From Neovahlkampfia damariscottae (Eukaryota; Heterolobosea; Selenaionea; Neovahlkampfiida; Neovahlkampfiidae): a stretch of 64,000 bases of DNA. The stretch covers positions 62,001 through 126,000 of the forward strand of contig JABLTG010000014.1 in the NCBI GenBank assembly GCA_016618085.1, read 5' to 3'. Shown here one piece after another: positions 19,995-31,858 of this stretch (within the stretch, counting starts at the first letter, position 1; each line of letters opens with the position of its first letter). The translations under genes and the position numbers were made by a program. The notes below the pieces were generated by a model that saw only the letters and a program-made list of their open reading frames with translations, searched no databases and was not told the origin of the DNA.

Positions 19995-22191
19995 ATGAAG
20001 AAAATTTTGATTGCCAACAGAGGAGAAATAGCATGTCGAGGTAATTCAAAATTAAACTAAATAAAAGTTATAAAAACGTGTCAAAAAATGGGAATTAGAA
20101 CTGTTGCAGTTTATTCAAAAGCAGATGAAAACTCTCCACATGTTTTAATGGCTGAAGAATCTGTTTATATTGGTGAATCAGAATCTTCAAAGTCATACTT
20201 AAATGCTGAAAAAATTATTAAAATTTCTAAAGATTTAAAGTGTGATGGTAAAAAATGACTAGAAAATATTTAACAAATGTTTAAAGGTAAATTTGGAAAA
20301 GAAAATTTAAAAATCCTTAGGAATTCACCCTGGTTATGGTTTTTTATCTGAAAATGCAGACTTTAGTAAAAAATGTGAAGAAGCCAATATTAAATTTATT
20401 GGACCAAAACCACAAAGTATTTCTTCAATTGGTTCAAAAATGGGAGCAAAAATACTTTTAAAAGATCATGGTATTCCATTAATACCTGGATATCATGGCA
20501 CAGATGAAGAAGAATTAAAAAAACAAGCTTCAAAAATTGAACTTCCAATTTTAATTAAAGCATCTGCTGGAGGAGGTGGAAAAGGAATGAGAATTGTAAA
20601 TGATTTGAAAGAATTAAATTCCGGTAAGTTATACATTATTAAATGATAGCTATTGATTCTGCAAAAACTGAAGCTTTGAACTCTTTTGGGGATGACAAAC
20701 TATTAGTTGAAAAATATTTTACAAATGTCAGACATATTGAAGTTCAAATATTTGGAGATGCTTATGGTAATGTTATTCATTTATATGAAAGAGAATGTTC
20801 AATTCAAAGAAGACATCAAAAAATAATTGAAGTTTCAAATTTTAATTTTTTTTTAACACTAAAATAGGAATCACCTAGCATTGCAATTACAGATGAAATT
20901 CGTGAAAAAATATGTAATGTAGCAGTTAAAATTGGTGAAGTCATTAAATATGAAAATGCAGGTAATTTTTAATTGTTAACATTTTTTTTAACACATTTCT
21001 TTATTAAGGAACTGTTGAATTTATTTTTGACGATTTAACTAAAAAATTTTATTTTCTTGAAGTAAATACAAGATTACAAGTTGAACATCCAGTGACTGAA
21101 AACATCACCAATTTAGATTTAGTCAAACTTCAAATTGATATTGCCAATGGAATGTCTTTGAAAGATTATAAAAAACCAAAAATGAAAGGACATTCAATTG
21201 AATGTAGATTATATGCAGAAGATCCTAATAATCAATTTTTTCCATCTCCAGGTAGAATTTTAAAATGGAAACCATATGAAATTGATAATTTAAGATTTGA
21301 TTCTGGTGTAAGAGATAACTCAGAAATTACAGTTTATTATGATCCAATGATTTGTAAAATAATTAGTTTTGGATCAACAAGAGATGAAGCTATTGAAAAA
21401 TTGATTATTGGATTATCAAAAACGATTGTACTTGGAACTATTACAAATAAGAATTTTTTAATTAAAGTATTAAAAAATGAAAATTTTAAAAATGGAAAAT
21501 TTGATACAAACTTTATTTCAAATAATTTATTAGTAGATAAAAGAGAAGAGATTGATTTTGATCCTTGTTTTATTATTGCTACAATGGTTTTTGATTGGAT
21601 TGAAAATAACAAAAATCGAAAAAATTTAAGATTCATTTCATCAGGATTTAGGAATTCACCATATAAATTACAATCAAAACATTATAGATTTAATAATGAT
21701 AGTTTTGAAATTCAATATGAATGGAAAGAAAATAATCAATTTAATGTTGAATTTTTAAAAAAGAAATACGATGTTAAATTATTTGAATTTGAAGATAATT
21801 TATTAAATATTTCAATCAACAATATTAGAAGAAGTTATTTTGTTTTAAAAAATAATAATCAAAGATTTATTCATTGTGATACTTTTGGAGATTGTTTATT
21901 AACAAAATATTCATTACTTGATTCAAAATTGAATGAAAATTCAAAGGATACTGGAAATTTAATTTCAAATGTTCCAGGAAAAGTAAAATATATTTGGAAT
22001 TTTAATTATTTTAGGTTTGGAAAATTTTAAAAAAAACTGGAGATCAAGTCAAAGTTGGTGAAACTTTATTGATTATTGAATCAATGAAAATGGAAAATAA
22101 AAAATTTGCAACAAAAGATGGTATTGTTACTATGCTTGTAAAAGAAGGTAATTTAGTTAATGCAGATACTGTTTTGGCAAAAATTGAATAA
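19995..22191 (+). CDS. Biotin carboxylase/BCCP subunit, 3-methylcrotonyl-CoA carboxylase alpha-like
   Basis: About 651 aa, ATP-dependent carboxylation of biotin for leucine catabolism in mitochondria. Blocks: [30 protein letters not shown], the ATP-grasp loop [50 protein letters not shown], the C-terminal carboxylase region, and the biotin site ESMKMEN. The VIPGYHG-like stretch ([12 protein letters not shown]) resembles MCC more than propionyl-CoA carboxylase, so MCC-alpha is favoured but not certain. Introns: 20041-20067, a compound one at 20248-20320, 20624-20649 (26 nt), 20832-20867, 20962-21008, 21983-22014. No beta subunit is in the window. CCAAT at 19970 is 21 nt before the ATG. No clear targeting peptide is seen in the first exon. 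Confidence 0.88.
20248..20320 (+). other. Compound intron: two abutting GT-AG units (39 + 34 nt)
   Basis: The 73-nt intron that interrupts KCD-G-IHPGYG splits at 20286/20287 into two complete GT-AG introns of 39 and 34 nt with nothing between them. Both halves have the typical length for this genome. Splicing as one 73-nt intron or as two successive units gives the same product. Confidence 0.6.
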
Positions 22192-22201
22192 AAAAAAATT
22201 T

Positions 22202-22612
22202 TTATTCATTTTTTTTTATCACTCCATGTTTCTCCAATGAATTTCTAATTTTTTGATCATTTTGTTTTTTTAATTTAAAATATTTATCTGGATCATTTGT
22301 CCAAGATTTTGCTTCCATTGCCACTCTTTCATCTTCACTATTTGTAATTTTTTTTGCACTCTTTTAAAATTAAATTTTTAAAATGATCTTACACCATCAA
22401 TAACCCATTCCTGAAATGCAGGTTGAGTTGTTGCCAACAATATACTCTTTTAAATATTTTAATTCTATTTTAATATTTTTTTTTACAAATGGTACTGAAG
22501 CAATAAAAAAAAATTTAGCCAATTCAAATGCCCATGGTTTTCTCCTCCTAAAAGTACCATAAGAAAGAAGAAATTTATTCCACAATGATTTTTTCAACAT
22601 TTTCTTCAACAA
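22202..22612 (-). CDS. Small basic protein with one hydrophobic segment
   Basis: About 116 aa from three exons with introns 22411-22438 (28 nt) and 22361-22392 (32 nt). N-terminus MLKKMLKKSLWNKFLLSYG is basic and amphipathic, followed by TFRRRKPWAFELAKFFFIAS and PFVKKNIKIEL. The C-terminal half is hydrophilic (SEDERVAMEAKSWTNDPDKY, then LEKHGVIKKNE). The basic N-terminus with a hydrophobic helix could suit a mitochondrial inner-membrane protein, but I cannot name the family. ATTGG at 22622 is 10 nt upstream of the ATG. It ends 11 nt from the biotin carboxylase stop, tail to tail. Confidence 0.6.
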
Positions 22613-22641
22613 ATGAATATTATTGGATAATTAAAAATAAT

Positions 22642-25600
22642 TTATTTTTCAAATTCTTTACTTTGATCTTTTGGAGTTTTTGGAGATTCATCTTCATCAT
22701 ATTGAATTTTTAATTGTTTTTCTGGAGATGGAGTTCTTCTTTTAATTGTATAAGTTGTACCACCAACAGTAACAGTATTTGATCTTGATTCTTCTTCTGG
22801 TATTTCAACTTTTGTATAAAATAAATCTTCATTTTTTGGATCATCATCAGTATTTGTTAAAACAATAATATCACCATCATTTAATTCATATTTATCTTTC
22901 ATTGATTTTCCTTCTTCATCTTCTACCATTGTAACAAATGCTTTTGAACTATAATAAAATCTATTAATCAACATTTTATCTGAATCAATTTTAAAATATT
23001 TTGATAATTCATTTTTAAATTCTTTAAAAGAAGATAATGATTGTTTATCAAATGCAATTTCATATCCTTCTTTATAACTTTGTTTTGAAACATCACGTTG
23101 ACGAATACATAAATAAATTGGATAACAATCTTCAATAGATTCTTTTTTATCATCAATTTGATCTTGTACTGGTTCATCAAATACTTGAACACCAACTTCA
23201 ATATCATCATAAAATTTTAAATCTTTTAAAGTTGTTTTAAAAAATGATGTTGATAAAATTGAATATGGTCTGAAAAATCCTTGTGAATCTTTTACAAGAT
23301 ATCTTGTTCTAACATATTGAGCTCCTTTTGCTTTTCTAAATTCATAAACATTTAAAATCTTTTTTTGTAATTCTTCAAAAGTACAATATTCAGATACCAT
23401 TTTCCAAGATTCAAAACTTGTCATTCTTGGGTTACAAATTGATTTTGATTCTCCAGGTGGCCATTTTAATGCATATACTTTTACTCCAATCTTTTCTTTT
23501 CTTGGTGCTTCATCAAGTTCAACCCAAAGTTTATTTCCATTACGTAAATTTAATGTAAAAAGTGTAACATCTTCATCATCAATTGTTGATCCAGGCATAT
23601 TATGCCAATTACTATCTTCACGTAAAATGAAATGATGTACAGAAATACATTTATTTGCTGCTACTTCCATTAATTTTGATTTTCTTTTTAAAAGGTATTA
23701 ATTGTATAAACTTCTTACACATCTCTAATTGATGATTGACGATCAAATTTAAATTCCCAAATTTCTGATTTCTTTGAATAACCATAAACATGTTCAATTA
23801 ATTTTATTGTAACTTCTTTGTCAAGGAATTTTTGTTCAATAACTAAACTATCATAATTTTCAATTTTAGCATCTTCTAAAGTTGGTGTTTCATCTTCAAT
23901 TGGATCACCAAGACCATTACGATAACTTCTTCTAAAATAACATGTTTTTGGATCAACTGATTCTTTAAAACCATGATATTCTTTAATTTCTTTTAAAACA
24001 TTTTCTTTTAATTCTGCAATAGTCCATGTTGTTTTACATTTTGAAGTCCATGTACTTTTTTTATCATCAAAAAGTGAAGCATCTGTAACTTTATCAGTTA
24101 CATGAAGTGATATTTCTGATTTTTCATTTTCATATTGTTGAATAACAAAAGGAACTTTTTCATTTCCTTTTAAACTTTTATCTTCAACAGAAATTGCTGA
24201 GTTTTCCATAGCTGATAAAGCAAATAAAGGAGTATCTGGATCTTCATTTGTAACTTCAACAGGTCTTCTATTCCATCTTAATTTATGAATCTTTTGATTT
24301 TTAACTTTAACTTTTGTAAAGTCTTCAAGAGCAGATCTAAACTTCTTCCAAGTTGAAACAGGCGTAAAAGTAACTGAATGTTGTGGTGGTTCACTAGCTG
24401 AATCAAATACATAAATTCTTAAACTCATATAACTATCTTTACCACGTGCTAAAGTTATTTTTTGAAGTGTTTGTGGATTAGCAGCGAGAACATGAATTCT
24501 ATTTGTAATATATTTTGTTTTTCTTAATGTTACATCATCTTCACCACTCATTACACAATTAACTTTGTATCTATCTGCAGACATCATCATTTGTTGTCTA
24601 TCCATATAATATAATTGAAAGTTCTTTGGAAGAGCATCATCTTTAAATTTCTTTCTAATAACTTCATAAAAATCTTTTAATTTCATATCTTTTGGACCAT
24701 CCACTTTTTGATATGTATCTCCTCCATCATGTTGAAAATCATAATTTTGTGGTCTTAAATATTCTTCATGACAAACTTTAAAAGTTAAGAAAAAATGAAT
24801 AAAACAAACCAAAAAACTCAGGAAGATAAACATGAACTTGATAAATAGTTTCTTCATATTCAAGTCTTTCTTTTTCTTTTTTTGCTTTTTCTTTTTCTTC
24901 TTCAATTGCTGTTTTAAGATGTTCTGGAATTGTAGTTAAAGCATTACAAAGTTTTTCATAAGGTTTCATATTTTTACGTCTATAAAATAACATATATGCA
25001 GATTCATCTTGACCTTCAATGCCACCAAATTGTTTTTCTAAATCAGTTTTCGTGATTGGTGAAACATATTTATCATTAAAGTCATACCATTGATAAGATT
25101 CTTCTGTTGATTTACCTGAAAATTGACCAACTTTACATTTTCCTTCACCCAAAATATCTTTTATATAAGCATGATAATGTCCTTTATGTGCAGAACCAAC
25201 ATGAATAACAACACTTGTTAATTCATAAATTAATTCATCTTTTCCAAGTTGTGAGTTTTGTTCATTTTTTTCAACAAATTCTGATAAATCTAATTCTTCT
25301 GGAAAATCAAATCTTTGATTAATTTTTGTTCTAATTCCTCTTTGCCAATCATAATCAAAACGATTAACAGAGAACATTAAAAGAGGTGGTAAATTTCTAA
25401 TAAAAATAGTTTTCTTTGCATCAACTTTTTTAGCACAAGTATCACAAGCATATTGAATATCACCAACTAAATCTTCTTCTTCTAAATATTTTCTTAAAGA
25501 TTCATAAATATTATTATATTTTGTTTGTGTAACCATATCTTTTAAAAATAAAGGAATATCAATAAATTCTTCAATTCTTTCACTTGTATATCCACATGTC

Positions 25601-26442
25601 AAACATTTGATTTTATTTACAGTTTTTCCTCTGTATAAAGTATCAAGAATATCTTTATGTTCTGTTTTTTTAATTGATTTTCCAAATACATCAAATAATA
25701 CTCTTGTTAATTCTTGTACATCATGTTGTTCAAAATAAACATGACTACTTTTCCATCCAAATGCTTTTGTTAACTCTTCTGTACTTGTCCATGGTTTATT
25801 TAAATGTAAAAGATTTGTAAAAAGTTTTTGAATTTGAATTGGAATAATTTTTGGTTTTTTTTCTTTCTTTTTCTTTTCTTCTTCAAGTTTTTTTAATTCT
25901 TCTTCTTCCGCTTTTTTTTCTTCTTCTGTCAAATCTGGATAACTAAAACCATTATCGAGTAACCAATTCATAACTTCATTATTTTTTGAAAGTCTTCTTC
26001 CTTTCTTTTCAAAAGCTGCTTTGATAGCATTTTTATTGAAACCCATATCTTGATATTGTTCAAATCCAAGTTCTGGTTCTGGTAATTTTTCTTCTTTCTT
26101 CATTTCAGTATTTTCATCCTTTTATAATATTTAACCTTTTTTTTTTCTTACTTGATAGTTCAAGTCGTCTTTTGTGAGTTTGAAAATTGTAGATCTAAAT
26201 TCAGGTGTCATATAAAGATTTTGAACAATACTATTCAAATAACATGTAGCTCCTTGATTTTCAAGACCTAAAAATCCAGAAGGTTGTCTATCATATTTTT
26301 TGCACTGGGATTCATAAACTTCTTGAAGTGTTTGCTTTTTTTTTTCAGTTGAAGATGAACTACCAGTTTCATTTGGTGCTTGTTTATTATCTTCATCTTC
26401 CATTGCTGCTCCCACAATACCTAAAGTTGTTTCATCTGACAT
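22642..26442 (-). CDS. USP40-like ubiquitin-specific protease with inserted UBA-like domain
   Basis: Cysteine deubiquitinase of about 1232 aa, four exons (introns 26119-26151, 24776-24809, 23684-23718). Cys box: GFLGLENQGATCYLNS. QQD-type box: FEQHDVQELTRVLFDVFG. Zinc ribbon: KCLTCGYTSE and YACDTCAKK. His box: GSAHKGHYHAYIKD, then WYDFND and ESAYMLFYRRK. Between Cys box and QQD box lies a UBA-like three-helix segment (QYQDMGFNKNAIKAAFEKKG, then NEVMNWLLDNGFSYPDL). The region IPIQIQKLFTNLLHLNKPW and the many ubiquitin-like C-terminal modules match USP40/USP47 layout. The end (TPSPEKQLKIQYDEDESPKT) looks disordered, with possible phosphosites. CCAAT at 26490 is 48 nt upstream. Confidence 0.88.
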
Positions 26443-26658
26443 TTATTCTTTAGAAATTTTCTTTATGTTTTGTTGGTTATTTTTAATAACCAATAAGACT
26501 TGTTTTTATTAATACCGTCCAATTAAAACCTATAATTTTCCCAACCCCCGTCGAAAGAATTGAACTGAAAAAATTAATTTTTTCTTAAATAAAATTCAAA
26601 TAAAATTTTTTGCATTTATTTTTTTATTTTGATTGGTTTGACAAAAGAAAAAAAAAAA

Positions 26659-28193
26659 TTATTTTGATTCTTGCTTATTCTCCAAAAAATTAAGTTCAAT
26701 CAATTTCTTTTTTGCACTTTCATTCCCTTGAAGATATGCTTTTTTGAACCAAAATGCGGCCATTATAACATCCTTTTCAATACCCAAACCTTTTTCATAA
26801 CATAAACCTAAACCAAATTCAGCATTTTCATCATTTTTTTCTGCTGCTTTTTGAAACCAATATACAGCCTGCTCATAATCTTTTTCAACACCATTTCCAT
26901 TTAAAAAACAATTACCATAATGATATTGACCACTTGGATTACCCTTTGTTGCCGATTTTTTAAAAAATATTGCTGCTTGTTCAAAATTTTTTTCAATTCC
27001 AATTCCTTGATAAAAAAAAAGACCTAAATAAAATTGACCATTTGAATTTCCTTGATCAGATGCTTTATGATACCAATAAGCAGCTTTTGAATAATCTTGT
27101 TCTGTACCAATTCCACTTTCATAACATAATGCTAAATTACATTGTCCAGTTGAATAATCTTGTTCTGCTGATTTTTTAAACCAAAAAAATGCTTGTTTTG
27201 GATCAGCTAAAACACCTTGACCATTATTATAACAATTTCCTAAATTGCATTGAGCTCTAAAATCACCTGATTCTGCTGATCTTTTATACCAATAAAATGC
27301 TTTTTCAAAATTTTGTTCTATACCTTTTCCTTCATCATAACAATAAGCTAAATTAAATTGAGCAATAAAATCACCTAACTCCGCTGCTTTTTTAAAAAAA
27401 TCAACTGACTTTTCATAATTTCCTAATAAATAATGAGCTTTTCCAATGAAAGTAAAATGTTTTTCATTTTTTAAGTTAAAATTAATAACTCTATGTAAAA
27501 TTTGTTTCGCTTCATCAAGTTGACCAATTTTTTTTAAAGATTCAGCTTTATAAACTAAAATTATTGGATTATTTGTTTGTTCATATTCTTTACAAATTTT
27601 TAAAACTTCTTTTGCATTCGTTTGTCTTAATTGAAGTATTTTATAAATAATTTCAGAAGGTATCTCTTTTGTTTGAAGAAAAATACATTCTTTTAATAAC
27701 TTTTGAAATTGAATTTTGTCAAAAAATGCTTCATATTCTTTTAAATGCTTTTCTTGTATCATTTGACTTTCTTTTCCTTCGATAAATGGATTTTGTAATA
27801 AATGAACATCTTCTTTTAATATTTTCAGTTCAATTTGTAATTTTTCTTTCAATTCTTCAAAATGAATACTTATTATTCGATCTAATTCAATTTTATTTTT
27901 TTCCAGTTTTTCGAGTTGGTTTGCATTGTTTTTTGTTATTTTTTCAATTTCTTGAATTCTTTTATCTTCTAAACTTTCTTCATTTGATAAAGAATTTAAA
28001 TTTTGTAAATGACCTTGTTTCTTTTCTCCTCTATGAGATATTTTGAGACAATCTGAACAAAAGAATTTCTGACAATCTGTGCATATTATTGTGGCTACAG
28101 CTTCATCACAAATATCTTTTTCAATTTTAATTCAATTATATATTTTTTACCACAAGTTATTGTAGAGTTAGTGTGTACTTTCTTCAAAGACAT
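26659..28193 (-). CDS. B-box zinc finger, coiled coil and Sel1-repeat protein
   Basis: 499 aa. The first exon adds MSLKKVHTNSTITC; after the 35-nt intron 28116-28150 comes a B-box-like finger (CDICDEAVATIICTDCQKFF, CSDCLKISHRGEKKQGH). A coiled coil follows (EESLEDKRIQEIEKITKNNA). Then at least six Sel1-like repeats of 36 residues, e.g. AQFNLAYCYDEGKGIEQNFE, AFYWYKRSAESGDF, GQCNLALCYESGIGTEQDYS, GQYHYGNCFLNGNGVEKDYE. Sel1 repeats are TPR-like protein-binding solenoids; a B-box usually mediates assembly in TRIM-type proteins. No RING is seen, so ligase activity is not implied. ATTGG at 28208 is 15 nt upstream. The combination suggests a scaffold or adaptor. Confidence 0.8.
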
Positions 28194-28386
28194 CACAAAA
28201 AAAATTGATTGGTGACAAATTTTCCTTCACGAATAAAAAACTTTCTATGATCCAAATTGACCCTTTTTTAGTTAAATTTAATTTAAAGTTTTATTTGAAC
28301 CCAATATTTTTCCAAAACGTGTTCAAAAATTAACCAATCATTTAATTTTCGAAAATTTAATTTAATTTTTTAAAAAAAAAGATATT

Positions 28387-28979
28387 TTATTTTTTTGAAA
28401 ATCCAGAACCAATTCCTTGAGTACTTATACCTGTATAACCTGTTGTTCTTCCAATTTTTTGAACTTGTTGCGAACCACCTTGTTTAATTGAAGCTTGATC
28501 TTGTTTATGTAAATCTCTAATATCACCTAAAATATCTTCTTTGTTTGTTTCAAGAACTAAACCACCCATGATAAGTTCATCTAAAATATAATGAACTTTA
28601 TCAGAACGGAAAATAATATCTAATTCGCAAACGTTTTCAAAAGAAGCATCTAAAATTTCAACAAATACAGTTATTAAATCTAATGTTCCAAGTTCACTTT
28701 CTGATTCATCAACAATAAAAATAAAATATAAAGTTGCGAATTGTAAATATATAATTTTGTTTCCTTTGCCCCAAATTGAACCACCTTCAAGGAAATTACA
28801 GTTACCTTTTAATCTTCTGTGAATAAGTTGATAAACTTCTTTAACTGCTTTAACTTGAAGTGAATGTTCCTTTTTTAAAAAAATGTTTAATTTTTGTTCT
28901 TTTTCTTTACAATATCCTCATAGAATTTACTAAGACGTACTTTTCCAGATTCATTTACAATCAAAACTCCTTTAATCAT
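28387..28979 (-). CDS. AP-3 adaptor complex small (sigma) subunit
   Basis: 183 aa. Small longin-fold subunit of the AP-3 coat that sorts membrane proteins to lysosomes. Exon 1 encodes MIKGVLIVNESGKVRLSKFY; after the 41-nt intron 28870-28910 come SLQVKAVKEVYQLIHRRLKG, IIYLQFATLYFIFIVDESES and LDLITVFVEILDASFENV. The sequence DKVHYILDELIMGGLVLETN is close to the AP-3 sigma signature ending GGMVLETN, which separates it from AP-1/AP-2 sigma. The C-terminal tail is Gln/Gly rich and extends beyond the usual end (QQVQKIGRTTGYTGISTQG). ATTGG at 29026, 47 nt upstream. Confidence 0.9.
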
Positions 28980-29156
28980 GACGTCTTTTGTAGTTGTGTT
29001 TTTCTTTTTTAAATAAAAAAATTTAATTGGTTGTTAAATTCCAACTGAATTCATTGGAAGTTGAAGAGAAAAAAAAATTCACTTTGAAATAAGAATTTAT
29101 TTTCTTCAATTTTCTTCACAATAATATGGTCATTTCAATTATTTACAAACTTTTGA

Positions 29157-31425
29157 TCAATATGGTTTTTGATAATACTTTCCGTCTATATATTTTATAT
29201 TTTCGTATTCTTTTAATAGATCCTTGAACTCTTGACTATTATAAATGAATTTATGATAATTTTCTGTTCGAATTAAATCAAATATATCTTGAAAAAGAGT
29301 ATCAAATAAATTAGATGGACAATCATTTTTATGTTCAATAACATATGCAATCTCTTCTTGTCTCACATTAATTTCTTCATCTGATTTACTCAATAAATAT
29401 TTATCAATAATTATATCAGCTAAATCTTGTTTTCTTTCTTGATTTGTTTCTTGTTTAAATGCTAAAACATCATCATAGAAATGTATATTTTCTGAACAAT
29501 AAATTCGATCTGAATATTTCAAAAAATACTCTTTTAAATGATCATTTTCTAAAATAAAATCTAATGTATAAGTCTCAATGATGGCTATAAAAGTTATTAT
29601 TTTTTTTAAAACAAACTTGATATTAGAACTTCACTCAAGGAATCCATTCTTGGTGTATCTCCTGTTTTATTCTTTTTAAATATTTGTGAAATTCCTAAAT
29701 CTAAATTGTAAATATTAATATCATTTCCTTACTCAAATTAAATGATTTTTTTCTATCATCCACTTTTGTTGGTGTACTAATATCCCTTGATCGTCCAGAA
29801 CGAGGTGTTCCTGTTGAATTAGATTTTGGTGATATCATCGAATTTTTATCTTCAGTTGGTGATGAAGAATGATTATCAGTTTCTTTTTGACCTTCTGAGA
29901 ATAATATTTCTGATGTTTTAGATTCAAAAAATTTTGGTTTTGATTTTTTTTTCTTTTTTGAGTGAAATTTTTGAAATTCTTTTTCTATATGTGACTCATC
30001 ATCCACTGGAATCGGTTCTTGTTCTTCTTCTTTCTCTTCTTCTTTTCTGTCCAATGATTTTGATCTCTTCTTTTTAAATTTTTCAGATGTTGTTACTTCT
30101 GTAAATGGTACTCCATTTAAATCATATTCTAAATGTTTCCATAATTTTGTTGAAGGATTTCTTAAAAGAACTTCATTTTCTATTTTTGGATTTAGTGATT
30201 TTTTCAAATGATATTGAAATGCTGAATTGAATGAATGTGTAAAACTGGATGCAAATGAATGAGCAAAAACATCTGAAAAATCAACAACATCTTCAAATGT
30301 TGCATCTTTTGATAAATTGGATTTCAAAGAATCTTTAAATGTATTTGGAAATGTTTGAATGAATGATTGATTAAATGAATTGGTAAATTCAACAATTTTT
30401 TCTTTTGAATAATTTTGATAATTTGGTAAAGATTCATATGAATTAAATCTTGATTTTGGTGAATCTAAATAATCACCAAAAATATCATCATCATTTTGTT
30501 TCTTTTTTGATAATTTTTTCATTTGTTCTTGTGAAAATGATACTTTTTCTTGTTCTCTTCCAAGTGATTTTCTTTGTCTTGGAGATGGATCTATTAATTT
30601 TTTTTTTAATTTTGGTGTTCCATTTGATGTATTAGGTGATTGTGATGAAAATGATAATTCAGGACTAAGTAAATAATCTTCCATTTTATCACCTTCTAAT
30701 AATACATTTCCAGAACTATACTTTGTTTTGAAGACAAATTGTTGTGTATTTGGATCTGAAGACTCTTCAGTTGGATCTAGTATGGTCTTTTTCTTTGTTT
30801 CAAATTTGGATCTTGATAATTTCTTTTCCATTTGGTTTGCAGCATGAGAAATTAAATCTTCAGTGCTTGCGTTGGCAAGTTGTTCGTCTTTTATGGAAAC
30901 ATCAGAATTTGTTGAATGAGGTGATACTATTACTTTTACATCTTCAATGGGTTGTTTTAATTTTTCTCCTTTTTCTTTTTTTATTTCTTTCGTTTCTTGT
31001 TTTTTTTTTGTTTCTTTGTCCACCAGTGTTTTGGTTATAACTGTGTCATTTGTGGATTTCCTTTGTTTATTATGTTTTCTTTCATGCAATTCAAATTGAT
31101 TTGCTTTCATATTTCCATCACTGAGCGTCTTTTCAGTAATAGGAAAAATGTTATGCAATATTTTTTCTTCTTTTGAAACTAATGAATTACTTCTAATTCT
31201 ATTTGCTGTTTCCTTTTCAAAATTTTTTGATTTTCTTTTTGTTTGTCTCGTTTTTTCTTGAACTGGCTGAGGTGAAGTAGTTTTTGTGATTGTTGCTGAC
31301 TCATTTCCAACACTCTTTTTCAGCTGCTCAAATTGAGTTATTTTTAGCCGAACAGAACTTAAATTGTTTTCTATTTTCTTGTCTTCTTTCAAACTATCAG
31401 TTTCCACGCTCATCAAGGTTGTCAA
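29157..31425 (-). CDS. RGS-domain protein with long disordered N-terminal region
   Basis: About 734 aa, GTPase-activating protein for heterotrimeric G-alpha (family knowledge). A long Lys/Ser/Glu-rich first exon joins through introns 29701-29732 and 29585-29616 (32 nt each) to an RGS domain: IETYTLDFILENDHLKEYFL, then SENIHFYDDVLAFKQ, then IIIDKYLLSKSDEEINV and NYHKFIYNSQEF. The SENIxFYxDVxxFK core is diagnostic. In the middle, residues about 345-410 carry Ser-Phe repeats at 3-4 residue spacing (TNSFNQSFIQTFPNTF; AHSFASSFTHSFNSAF), likely an amphipathic helix. Several proline-directed Ser/Thr sites (SPKSNSTGTP) suggest phospho-control. ATTGG at 31442, 17 nt upstream; an LTR begins 34 nt from the ATG. 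Confidence 0.85.
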
Positions 31426-31459
31426 AACAAGTTCAAGTTTGATTGGTGGAAAAACAACG

Positions 31460-31858
31460 TGTAATTAACTGGAAAAGAAGAAATAGTTTATTTTACTCTT
31501 ATACCAACATTACTCAACCTTCAATATCTTCCTGTTCTTTTTCCATCAATTTGAATTGGACACTTTTGAAAAAACTGACTTCCATCCACTCGCATCTCTG
31601 AAATAAGCATTTTTTTCTTTTGTACGAACATGAATTAGAGAAACTTGTAGAAAAAGGTTATGGTACGACTGAGATAAACTTTTAAGACTCGACTGGGACT
31701 GGTAAACAAGAAGACTGACTGGTGTCTTTTTGCTTCGAACTAAACTAGATACTTTATTTGACCAATGGTTAATCTTATATATGATTCGTTCACGGCATAA
31801 ACGTACTTTAACTTGATTTAACGGTTTCCTAAAATAGCTAATTTGTTTTATTACAACA
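31460..31858 (-). repeat. Putative 3' LTR of a Ty3/gypsy-type element
   Basis: Read on the minus strand it starts TGTTGTAATAAAAC directly after a polypurine tract (GGGGGAG) and ends in TTAATTACA, giving imperfect TGTTGTAAT/ATTACA ends. It contains ATATATAAG followed by CCATTGGTC, a likely promoter. No second LTR copy is visible in the window, so the boundary at 31460 is a guess from the terminal inverted repeat. Confidence 0.5.

Noticed and set aside
20248-20320. A small separate gene hidden in the biotin carboxylase intron
   Set aside because: The 73-nt stretch has stops in all frames and divides neatly into two introns.
28205-28386. CRISPR-like or tandem repeats in the AT-rich gaps
   Set aside because: Only simple A/T runs and promoter boxes are seen; no regular spacing.
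31460-31858. Terminal-inverted-repeat DNA transposon
   Set aside because: The polypurine tract and adjacent integrase C-terminus fit an LTR element, and no transposase is present.
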